Part shown: positions 24,224-31,090 of the stretch, piece by piece
How positions within the stretch are numbered: position 1 is the stretch's first letter
Layout of the letters: every line of letters begins with the position of its first letter
Assembly: GCA_947471035.1 (NCBI GenBank)
Contig: CANIWJ010000015.1
Location: 1-47,424 of the forward strand
Direction of reading: 5' to 3'
DNA from: Verrucomicrobiota bacterium
GTDB taxonomy: Bacteria; Verrucomicrobiota; Verrucomicrobiia; Opitutales; Opitutaceae
Length of the DNA stretch: 47,424 bases
Notes under the pieces: generated by a model
Databases searched by the model: none
What the model saw: only the letters and a program-made list of their open reading frames with translations
What the model was told of the DNA's origin: nothing
Program-made: the position numbers and the translations under genes

Positions 24224-25513
24224 TCACGCCCACGGATCGCGCCCGAGCAGGGTCTCGCTCACCTGCACCGCGCTCATAAACGCGTCTTCATGGAACCCGT
24301 AACGGAAATAACTGCCGGCGAAAAATGTCTCCGTCGTGCCCCGCGCCGCCTGATTTAAGTCCGGCAACTCCAACTGCGCCGCCCGCGCCGCCGCGTCGAA
24401 CAAGGGGTGCGTGTAGTCGATGCGTTTGATCACTTTGGCCGGATCAATCCGCTCCGGCTGATTGATCGTCACAAAATACTGCTCTCGTTCGCTCACCCCT
24501 TGCAGCCGGTTCATCCAATAGTGCGTCGCCGGCACGATGCGCCCCAGCTCGTCCCGAGCGATCGCATACACCCAGCTCGCCCAGGCCAGACGCGTGCGCG
24601 GCATCACGCTCGCATCGGTGTGCAGCGTCGCCACGTTGGCCTGATATTTAAACGCCCCCAGCACGCGCGCCTCGTCGCGGGTCGGATTCAACAAGAGCCG
24701 CAAGGCCTGATCCCCGTGCGTAGCCAGCACCACGCGGTCAAACAACTGCTCCCGCCCGTCGGCGGTCAACACCGTCACCCCCTTCCCCGCCCCGTGCCGC
24801 ACCACCCGCACCGCCGGACAGCGCAGGCGAATGTGCTCCGAGAAGGGCGCGGTCAGCCGCTTCACGTATTCGCGCGAACCGCCGTCCACTGTCCACCACG
24901 GGTGCTGGGTGTGCAGCCCGAGGAACCCGTGATTATGAAAAAACCGCAGCAGGGTCGCGGCCGGAAACGCCATCATCTGCTCGGGCGGCGTGCTCCACAC
25001 CGCCGAACTCATCGGCACCAGATACAAATCCCAAAAATCCTTCCCGTAGCCCCGCCGCCGCACGTAGTCGGCCAGACTCTCCGTCTCCAAGGCTGGCTCG
25101 TCCAACGCCTCCACCGCCTCCTTATTGAAGCGATTCACCGCCAGCACCATCTTGATGAAACGCGGGCTGAAAAGGTTTTTGCGCTGCGCGAACAGGTGGT
25201 TCAACGAAGACCCGCACCACTCCAAACCCGTATCCAGATCCCGGACCGCGAAGCTCATGTCGGTCGGCTTCACCGGCACCTTTAGCTCGTCGAACAAGCG
25301 GCAAAGATGCGGGTAAGTCACCCGGTTAAAAACCATAAACCCGGTGTCGATCGGCACTGCGCGCCCCGTGCCCGGCTCCACCGCCTCGACCGTGTTGGAG
25401 TGTCCGCCGGCGTAGTCCTCGGGGCCGAAGCAGGTGATTTCGTCCCCCGCGCGATGGAGGAAATGGGCGGTGCCGAGGCCGGCGATGCCGGTGCCGATGA
25501 TCGCGGTGCGCAT
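24224..25513 (-). CDS. FAD/NAD(P)-binding amine-oxidase-like protein (COG2907 type)
   Basis: A 429-residue flavoprotein. The start at 25513 ([19 protein letters not shown]) puts the FAD-binding GxGxxG at the N-terminus, followed by [12 protein letters not shown] and [16 protein letters not shown]. The FAD/NAD-binding segment, [20 protein letters not shown], and the C-terminal [15 protein letters not shown] agree with the predicted NAD/FAD-binding proteins that often travel with a cyclopropane-fatty-acid synthase and DUF1365 genes. Those partners are absent here, so its substrate (often suspected to be lipid or carotenoid) is open. It is divergent from tatA with a 118-bp shared promoter region. 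Confidence 0.88.
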   Translation of the reverse strand: MRTAIIGTGIAGLGTAHFLHRAGDEITCFGPEDYAGGHSNTVEAVEPGTGRAVPIDTGFMVFNRVTYPHLCRLFDELKVPVKPTDMSFAVRDLDTGLEWCGSSLNHLFAQRKNLFSPRFIKMVLAVNRFNKEAVEALDEPALETESLADYVRRRGYGKDFWDLYLVPMSSAVWSTPPEQMMAFPAATLLRFFHNHGFLGLHTQHPWWTVDGGSREYVKRLTAPFSEHIRLRCPAVRVVRHGAGKGVTVLTADGREQLFDRVVLATHGDQALRLLLNPTRDEARVLGAFKYQANVATLHTDASVMPRTRLAWASWVYAIARDELGRIVPATHYWMNRLQGVSEREQYFVTINQPERIDPAKVIKRIDYTHPLFDAAARAAQLELPDLNQAARGTTETFFAGSYFRYGFHEDAFMSAVQVSETLLGRDPWA

Positions 25514-25631
25514 AAGATGGCGCAAGCAAGCCGCCGCCGGCCAAATGTCCAAGAGCAAAGCGGACGCCGACCAGACCGCCAAAAGTTTCCCCCTTTACTC
25601 GCCCGCGCCGGAAACCCAAGTTCCGCGCAAC

Positions 25632-25928
25632 ATGCCCGCGCTCCACTATCCACTCCTCAGCGTTTTCGGCCTCGGAGGCCCCGAATTGCTCATCATCCTC
25701 GCCGTGCTGATTCTGCTCTTCGGCGCCACCAAACTGCCCCAGCTGGCCAAGGGTCTGGGCCAGTCGATGAAAGAGTTCAAAAAAGCCTCCAAAGACGAAG
25801 ACCCCAAAGACGCCGACGAGCCCAGCGAGGCCGACCTCAAGGCCCAGCTCGCCGCCGCCAAAGCCGAACTGGCCGCCACTAAGGCCGCCAAAACCGCCGA
25901 TTCCTCCAAGTCCCACGGCAACAACTAA
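25632..25928 (+). CDS. tatA: Sec-independent protein translocase TatA/TatE
   Basis: A 98-residue membrane protein of the twin-arginine export system, which carries folded proteins across the inner membrane. The start at 25632 ([16 protein letters not shown]) is chosen because the family consensus begins right there: [15 protein letters not shown] is the single membrane helix, [15 protein letters not shown] is the hinge and amphipathic helix, followed by an Ala/Lys/Glu-rich tail ([15 protein letters not shown]). tatB and tatC are not adjacent. A strong terminator follows (25945-25974). Confidence 0.94.
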   Translation: MPALHYPLLSVFGLGGPELLIILAVLILLFGATKLPQLAKGLGQSMKEFKKASKDEDPKDADEPSEADLKAQLAAAKAELAATKAAKTADSSKSHGNN

Positions 25929-25944
25929 GCGCCGGAGACAGCGG

Positions 25945-25974
25945 AACCCCGACCTCTCCAGATCGGGGTTTTTT
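25945..25974 (+). terminator. Rho-independent terminator of tatA
   Basis: AACCCCGA (25945-25952) pairs with TCGGGGTT (25963-25970) around a 10-nt loop and runs into a T tract. It starts 17 bp after the tatA stop codon. Confidence 0.9.
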
Positions 25975-26044
25975 ATTGCCCGTAACTCTACAGAGCCTCG
26001 CCGCCGGCCGCGTTACTCCCATTGCAGAGCTATTCTTCAGACCT

Positions 26045-26132
26045 TTTAACGCTAAGACGCTAAGACGCAGAGTATGAGATAACTCATTCCGATAAAATGC
26101 TATCTCTGCGGCTCTGCGCCTTTGCGTTAAAG
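26045..26132. repeat. Inverted repeat with AAGACGC / AGACGCAGAG units
   Basis: TTTAACGCTAAGACGC... (26045-26072) is largely the inverse complement of ...CTCTGCGCCTTTGCGTTAAAG (26104-26132). The left arm also contains a direct repeat CTAAGACG. Sequence of this type recurs as short intergenic repeats in many bacterial genomes. It lies between tatA and the 3' end of gpsA. Confidence 0.6.
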
Positions 26133-26156
26133 ACTCGGTTTGATCGCTAAAGAGTA

Positions 26157-27158
26157 TTACTCCCGTTTCAGCTCCCGCCCCATAAGCGCCGCCAAGGCCT
26201 CCGCCGGCGGCTTGCCCGCGTAAAGGATGCGGTGCGTCTCGGTCAGAATCGGCGCGTCGATCCCGCGCTCAGCGCAGAGTTCATAAAAACTCTCGGTCGT
26301 GCGGTAGCCCTCCACCACGCTTTTGCTCGCGGCCAGCAATTCCGTCGCCTTGCGCCCCTCGCCCAGCCGCTGCCCGAAGGTGCGATTGCGCGACCACGCT
26401 CCGGTGCAGGTTGCCACCAAATCGCCAAAGCCGCCCAGGCCGTAAAACGTCTCCGCCTTCGCCCCCAGCGCCCCGCCCACCCGCACCATCTCGGCCAAAG
26501 CGCGGGTCAGCAGCGCGGCCTTCGCGTTGTCCCCCAGCCGCAAGCCGTCGCAACACCCCGCCGCGATCGCATACACGTTTTTCAAGCATCCGCCAAACTC
26601 CACCCCCGCCACATCCGCGCTGCGATACACCCGCAGCGTCGGCCCGCTCAAAGCCGCCTGCACCTCGGCCAAAAGTCCCTCCTCCGCCCCCTGCGCCGCC
26701 AGCACCATCGCCGAAGGCTTGCCCGCCGCCACCTCCGCCGCGTTGGTCGGGCCGGTCAGACACCCGACCGCCAGCCCCGGCAGCGCGGCCGCCAGCACTT
26801 CGCTCGGCCGCAAATGCGTGCCCAGCTCCAAGCCCTTGGCCAACGACACCACCAACTTCAGTCCAGTCGCCCCGCCCAGCCCGGCCTGCACCCGCGCAGC
26901 TGTTTCCCGCAAGGCCTGAGACGGGCAGGCCAGCAAGACCAGCTCCGCCTCCATCAACACCGGCGCCAACTCATGCCCGATCTGCACCGACTGCGGCAGT
27001 GCAAAGCCCGGTAAATACTCCGCGTTCTCCCGCGTCGAAGTCAGCGCCAGCGCCTGCTCAAATCGCCGCGGCACCAAGGTAACCGTGTGCCCCAAACGGG
27101 AAAGATGCAGGGTAAAAGCCGTGCCCCAAGCACCGGCGCCAACAACAACGATGTTCAT
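26157..27158 (-). CDS. gpsA: Glycerol-3-phosphate dehydrogenase [NAD(P)+]
   Basis: A 333-residue cytoplasmic enzyme that reduces dihydroxyacetone phosphate to sn-glycerol-3-phosphate for phospholipid synthesis. The N-terminal Rossmann motif is VVVGAGAWGTAF. Later blocks are SLAKGLELGT, LTGPTNAAEVAAG, GGCLKNVYAIAAG (catalytic Lys) and GLGGFGDLVATCTG followed by WSRNRTFGQRLG, all characteristic. The start at 27158 (MNIVVVGAGAWG) matches family length; an ATG four codons upstream (27170, MSAHMNIV) is also possible. The much longer open frame upstream is not coding. Confidence 0.95.
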   Translation of the reverse strand: MNIVVVGAGAWGTAFTLHLSRLGHTVTLVPRRFEQALALTSTRENAEYLPGFALPQSVQIGHELAPVLMEAELVLLACPSQALRETAARVQAGLGGATGLKLVVSLAKGLELGTHLRPSEVLAAALPGLAVGCLTGPTNAAEVAAGKPSAMVLAAQGAEEGLLAEVQAALSGPTLRVYRSADVAGVEFGGCLKNVYAIAAGCCDGLRLGDNAKAALLTRALAEMVRVGGALGAKAETFYGLGGFGDLVATCTGAWSRNRTFGQRLGEGRKATELLAASKSVVEGYRTTESFYELCAERGIDAPILTETHRILYAGKPPAEALAALMGRELKRE

Positions 27159-27232
27159 GTGTGCCGACATAGAAACACCCCCCACGCCCAGCGCACGCCG
27201 TTTCTTAAGCCCATCATCCGGACAAATGGCGC

Positions 27233-27265
27233 AAAAAAGCCGCGCCCGATCACGCGGGCGCGGCT
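27233..27265 (-). terminator. Rho-independent terminator of the phytase-like gene
   Basis: AGCCGCGCCCG (27238-27248) pairs perfectly with CGGGCGCGGCT (27255-27265), an 11-bp stem with a 6-nt loop. The minus strand then has a run of T (A at 27233-27238). It begins 27 bp after the stop of 27292-28962. Confidence 0.9.
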
Positions 27266-27291
27266 GAAGGACTAGCGGATAGATTAGACGA

Positions 27292-28962
27292 TCACGAGCG
27301 ACGGCGGCGGATAGCGGCAAACGCAAGGATCGCAGAGCCCGCGAGCGCAGCATAAGTGGAGGGCTCGGGAATGGCCGAGGTGCCCAGCGACACGCGGTAG
27401 GCGAGGAACATGGTGTCGTTTTGGACGGGGAGCCCGTTGTCGCCGACCACATTGTAGGTGTTGATCGTGCTACCATCGAGGCCGACCATCTTGGTCGCGC
27501 CGGAGATGAAGTCGTTATCATTGGCGACAAACAGGAAGTATTCGCCGTCCACGCCGGTGGGCACCAGGGACATGCCCTCCCACTTTTCGGAGAGGCTGTT
27601 CAAATCGGCGGTCGTACCGCCATTCACGTTGAGCGAATATTTGCCGAGTTGGGCGGTGTTGAGCAGATTGACTGCCTCGACCCAGGAAACGGCGGTGATG
27701 CCGGCGTTCAGTGTGCTGCCCGTCGTGGTGATGTCGCCGCCGGTGTTGTCATAGGCGGTGCCCGCGATGTTGGTGGCGGCGGCCAGATCGACTAGGAGCA
27801 CGCTCTTATAAACGGGGGCCAAGGCTGTGCTGGTGCCCTTGCCGTTGCCATCACGGGCGAGCACTAAGATGTGGGTATCATCGATCGCGATAATCTCGCT
27901 CTGGGCGAAGTTACGATTCGCCGCACCGCTGCCAGTATCGTTGCCAATGGGCAACTGGAGCACATACTCCGCGCTGATGGCGGACGGGGTGCCGTTGGAG
28001 CTCACATCCCAGACCATCAAACGGGTGTTGAAACGGCCTTGATTGCCGGTGCCGCTATCCTGCACCAACGCGCTCTGCATCAGCCCGTAGAGCTTGGTGC
28101 CGGCCGGGTTCAGAGCGATGCCCTCCATGCCCTGGTTGCCACGACGACCGGCGGTGTTGCTTGCTTCGGAACTATAGGCCGGGGTGCCGTTGGGCACGGT
28201 GGCGGCGGGTTGACCGAGCACGCCGTCGATCACCTTGGAGGAGTTAAAGTGGTAAACATTCGCGCCGTATTCGTCGCCGATCCAGCCCGAGCCATCGTTC
28301 TTGAGCACGAGGGCTTCGGCATCGACGGTGATCTTGTTGATCGTATTCGTGCCGGTGGTGAAAGGCGTCGTGGTCGGAGCGGTGCCGCTGGACGTGGTAA
28401 CGTAAGGCACCGTGCGCCCGCCAAGGGTGGTGGAGCTGTCGGGCACCAAACCCGTGGTGGTCGTGCCGGAGCCGTAGGTGAACTTGTAAGAGGTCGCGCC
28501 GTTATAGGTCAGCGCGAACTGGTTCTGCGCCACCCCGCTGGTCGCGCCGCCCGTGTAGGGCGTGAACGAGAAATCCACCGTCTGCACGCGGGAGGCGTAG
28601 TTGGAAAATGTTGCTGGCGTGCCCCCATTGTAACCGCGGTCGGGCAGAATGTTAAACACACCGGCGTAGGAGCCGTTACCCTGATTGGTCCAGTTGGTCA
28701 CTTGCAGACCGGACACCGAGCCCAGCGACTCGCCCCAGTTATCCAAGGCCGTGGCCGCGATCCGACCCACGCCAACCAAGCCATGGTTCACAAAACCAAA
28801 ACCGTTGAGCGAGGTGCTGATTGCCCCGGTGGTAGCGGAAACATTGGTGCCGGTGAGCACGTTATTCGACGAGGAGGGCTGGGCTTGGACAGCGGAGCCT
28901 AGCAGGGAAATCGCCGCCAAGAGACCGGCGGCACGTAGCGAAGGAGTGAAGTTCGTGGTCAT
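27292..28962 (-). CDS. PEP-CTERM protein with phytase-like (esterase-like) domain
   Basis: A 556-residue exported protein. The start at 28962 (MTTNFTPSLRAAGLLAAISL) gives a signal peptide ending near VQAQ. The mature part resembles the 'esterase-like activity of phytase' family: GVGRIAATALDNWGESLG, FNILPDRGYN, DAEALVLKNDGSGWIGDEYG and GNQGMEGIALNPAGTKLYGL. It ends with IPEPSTYAALAGSAILAF and IRRRRS, a PEP-CTERM sorting signal. It is likely displayed at or released from the surface; the substrate is not established for this family in general. It has its own terminator and faces the AraC gene across a 247-bp region with Fur-like boxes and upstream motif site 4. Confidence 0.88.
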   Translation of the reverse strand: MTTNFTPSLRAAGLLAAISLLGSAVQAQPSSSNNVLTGTNVSATTGAISTSLNGFGFVNHGLVGVGRIAATALDNWGESLGSVSGLQVTNWTNQGNGSYAGVFNILPDRGYNGGTPATFSNYASRVQTVDFSFTPYTGGATSGVAQNQFALTYNGATSYKFTYGSGTTTTGLVPDSSTTLGGRTVPYVTTSSGTAPTTTPFTTGTNTINKITVDAEALVLKNDGSGWIGDEYGANVYHFNSSKVIDGVLGQPAATVPNGTPAYSSEASNTAGRRGNQGMEGIALNPAGTKLYGLMQSALVQDSGTGNQGRFNTRLMVWDVSSNGTPSAISAEYVLQLPIGNDTGSGAANRNFAQSEIIAIDDTHILVLARDGNGKGTSTALAPVYKSVLLVDLAAATNIAGTAYDNTGGDITTTGSTLNAGITAVSWVEAVNLLNTAQLGKYSLNVNGGTTADLNSLSEKWEGMSLVPTGVDGEYFLFVANDNDFISGATKMVGLDGSTINTYNVVGDNGLPVQNDTMFLAYRVSLGTSAIPEPSTYAALAGSAILAFAAIRRRRS

Positions 28963-29083
28963 CACATCTAGCACAGCGACCCCGCCTCCGTTTCCACAAT
29001 ATCGGCAATGTGATTTTCCCGTAACCGCGTAACCTAAAACACACATAATCGGACGTATAACGACTACGCCGCGCCATAAATCC

Positions 29084-29095
29084 GCTACTAGTGAC
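29084..29095 (-). promoter_or_regulatory. Conserved upstream motif, site 4
   Basis: Minus-strand GTCACTAGTAGC, 122 bp before the PEP-CTERM gene start at 28962, fits GYYACNRGTAGC like the sites at 2315, 12089 and 18613. Confidence 0.35.
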
Positions 29096-29144
29096 ATTCA
29101 CCGTGCATGCTAAAATGAGCACTCTTAAATCCAACACCGACCCA

Positions 29145-29193
29145 AAATGAGACCGATTCTCGTTTTGAACTAGCTAAATGAGACCGATTCTCG
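29145..29193 (+). promoter_or_regulatory. Two tandem Fur-like boxes before the AraC gene
   Basis: AAATGAGACCGATTCTCG occurs twice, at 29145-29162 and 29176-29193, 31 bp apart (about three helix turns). Each contains TGAGA-4-TTCTC, close to the inverted-repeat core of Fur boxes (TGAGAATNATTCTCA in many bacteria). The second ends 16 bp before the TTG start of the AraC gene. With siderophore uptake genes downstream, iron-dependent repression is the natural reading. Confidence 0.65.
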
Positions 29194-29209
29194 CTTCCTG
29201 CACGATTCC

Positions 29210-30073
29210 TTGCTCTCCCCCGTCTCACCAGTCGCCTTGGCCGGCTCGCCGGCCGCGTCTCTACACCTAAGCGAACACACGCTCGGAACGGTGGACTATG
29301 CCCTCCCGCCGCTCCGCCCTCAAGCCGCCGGGGAAAATTTTCTCCTCCTCTTCAGCCTCGGCGGCCCCGCCCTCCGCTGCCGTAATCTCGACCTCGGCTG
29401 GCACCTCGAACCGTCCTCCATCGTCTGGCTCCGCCACCTCACCCCCGTGCACCTGCGCAGCAGCGGCCTAAGCCCCGCCCATCTCCTGCTCTGGCGCTTC
29501 ACCGCCTCCGCCCTCCCCGCCGAATTAGCTGAAATCCTCCTCGCCCTCCCCCCAGACCGCGCTCCCCTGGCGGGCCCGCGTCCTCTCCGTCCACCCGAAG
29601 CCGCCCTTGTCCTCGGCCTGCGCTCCTGCCCCGTCACCCCCGCCCTCCGCACCTTCTGGGCCGGGGCCAAACTCGTCGAACTCCTCACCCACCTCCTCCC
29701 CACCCCTAAATCCTCCCCCACCCACCCCGACCCCGCCGCCAATCCCGGGCTTCCCGCCTCGATCCGCGCTGCCCTCGCCTACATGGAAAACCACCTCGCC
29801 GACCCCATCGGCCTCACCGAACTCGCCGCCGCCGCCGCCCAGAGCCCCGCCCACTTCAGCCGCACTTTCTCCGAATCGATCAGACAGGGCCCCACCGCCC
29901 ACCTCCGTCAACTGCGCATGGAACACGCCGCCCGCCTGCTCGCCGCCGGGCACGCAAACGTCACCGAAGCCGCGCTTGCCGTCGGCTATCAAAGCCTCGG
30001 ACAGTTTTCCCGCGTCTTCAACGAACACCACGGCCGCCCCCCCAGTGCCTTCCTCCCCCGCAAGAACGCATAA
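29210..30073 (+). CDS. AraC-family regulator, probably of siderophore uptake
   Basis: A 287-residue DNA-binding protein. The C-terminal ~100 residues form the double helix-turn-helix of AraC/XylS proteins: IGLTELAAAAAQSPAHFSRTF, then VTEAALAVGYQSLGQFSRVF. The N-terminal half is a poorly conserved effector domain. The only standard start in the early open frame is a TTG at 29210, so the N-terminus is uncertain. Its position (tandem Fur-like boxes upstream, tonB and a siderophore receptor downstream) parallels PchR/YbtA-type regulators that bind ferric siderophore and activate the receptor gene. The repeated motif before tonB and the receptor (30081, 31040) is its likely binding site. Confidence 0.88.
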   Translation: MLSPVSPVALAGSPAASLHLSEHTLGTVDYALPPLRPQAAGENFLLLFSLGGPALRCRNLDLGWHLEPSSIVWLRHLTPVHLRSSGLSPAHLLLWRFTASALPAELAEILLALPPDRAPLAGPRPLRPPEAALVLGLRSCPVTPALRTFWAGAKLVELLTHLLPTPKSSPTHPDPAANPGLPASIRAALAYMENHLADPIGLTELAAAAAQSPAHFSRTFSESIRQGPTAHLRQLRMEHAARLLAAGHANVTEAALAVGYQSLGQFSRVFNEHHGRPPSAFLPRKNA

Positions 30074-30080
30074 ACAAATA

Positions 30081-30121
30081 GCAAGAACCGGTAAGCCACC
30101 GTCCCGCCCCGAGTCTATACT
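30081..30121 (+). promoter_or_regulatory. tonB promoter with AraC-type box
   Basis: GCAAGAACCGGTAAGC (30081-30096) is followed after 19 nt by a -10 like TATACT (30116-30121), 13 nt before the tonB ATG. The receptor gene has the same arrangement (31040-31081) with 13 of 16 motif bases identical. The motif sits where a -35 element would be, as for a class II activator. Confidence 0.6.
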
Positions 30122-30134
30122 ACCCTCCCCTTCC

Positions 30135-30839
30135 ATGAGCTCGCACTATCCGCTCGCCCACTCCGAACGCACGACCCTCACCCGGCGCATGCTGGTCGGC
30201 TTGGCCGTGTCGGTCGCGGCCCACGTGAGCCTCTTTTTTCTCGGCGGCGCCACCCCCGACTTCCCCCCGCTGCAAGCCGCCCAGGAAGTGCCCACCCTCG
30301 CCTTGGACTTCCCCGCGCCCCCACCCGAGGAACCGGAACTCGTGGAACTCACCGACGCCCCAAGCCCGACCGAGCTCGCCGAACTTCTCGCCCCGCCCAC
30401 CCAGACCGATATCCCCGTCGCCGTCATCGATTCCCCCTTTATCCAGGCCCTCCAGCCCGCCGCTCCCCTCGCCACCGCCGCCCGCACCCAGCTCGTCTCC
30501 ATACCGGTCGGCCCGCCCGCCCGTCCAACGGGCAATGGTCTCGGCAAAATCTTCTCCCTCAGCGCGCTCGATAAAATCCCCCAGCTCAAATTCAAGGTCC
30601 CCACCGAATACCCCCACGAAATGCGCCGCTCCGGCCTGAGCGGCGAGGTCTTGGTCAGCTTCATCGTGGACCGCCAGGGCGAGGTACGCTCCGCCACCAT
30701 CGTCAGCTCCACCCACTTCGCCTTTGAGGCCGCCGCCCTGCAGGCCGTCACCCACTGGAAGTTCTCCCCCGGCATCAAAAACGGCGTCCCCGTGGACACC
30801 CAGGTCATCCAGCCCGTCGCCTTCAATCTCCGTAGTTGA
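30135..30839 (+). CDS. tonB: TonB energy-transducing protein
   Basis: A 234-residue inner-membrane protein that passes proton-motive energy to outer-membrane receptors. The start at 30135 (MSSHYPLAHSERTTLTRR) puts one membrane helix (MLVGLAVSVAAHVSLFFLGG) near the N-terminus, followed by a Pro/Glu-rich linker (DFPAPPPEEPELVEL). The C-terminal TonB domain (~150-234) is clear: GLSGEVLVSFIVDRQGEV, FEAAALQAVTHWKFSPG. The longer upstream frame overlaps the AraC gene and is not coding. No exbB or exbD is adjacent, so they must be elsewhere. It lies directly before the receptor and shares its promoter motif. Confidence 0.9.
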   Translation: MSSHYPLAHSERTTLTRRMLVGLAVSVAAHVSLFFLGGATPDFPPLQAAQEVPTLALDFPAPPPEEPELVELTDAPSPTELAELLAPPTQTDIPVAVIDSPFIQALQPAAPLATAARTQLVSIPVGPPARPTGNGLGKIFSLSALDKIPQLKFKVPTEYPHEMRRSGLSGEVLVSFIVDRQGEVRSATIVSSTHFAFEAAALQAVTHWKFSPGIKNGVPVDTQVIQPVAFNLRS

Positions 30840-30880
30840 TCTGCGGTTACAGATCGCCCCGACGAAGACCACGCCCGCCC

Positions 30881-30908
30881 CGTTGGAGTCCCGCCTTTAG
30901 GCGGTCCG
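30881..30908 (-). repeat. Second copy of the 28-bp palindromic repeat
   Basis: Inverse complement of 254-281 with no mismatch. It lies in the 251-bp gap between tonB and the receptor gene. The remainder of that gap is GC-rich with no gene visible. Confidence 0.75.
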
Positions 30909-31039
30909 CTACCCGTCACTCGCCCGCCGCACCCCCTAGTGCCTCACCTTGCGTGAGGCAGCCCGCCGCGCTTCAGCCTTTCAGTCCTTCAGCCCTTTTC
31001 CTCCCCGCTCCCCCCTCCGCAAGACTCCGCAAAACAAAC

Positions 31040-31081
31040 GCAAGGACGGGTAAGCACCCCGCCCGCCCCGCCTGCTAAAGT
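31040..31081 (+). promoter_or_regulatory. Receptor promoter with AraC-type box
   Basis: GCAAGGACGGGTAAGC (31040-31055) is followed after 20 nt by TAAAGT (31076-31081) as a possible -10, 9 nt before the ATG at 31091. The flanks AACAAA upstream and CCCGCCCCG downstream are also shared with the tonB promoter at 30075-30110. Confidence 0.6.
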
Positions 31082-31090
31082 GGACGCCTC

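Noticed and set aside
29607..30134. N-terminal extension of the TonB reading frame
   Set aside because: It is Pro/Ser-rich, overlaps the AraC HTH coding region, and the TonB membrane helix fits a start at 30135.
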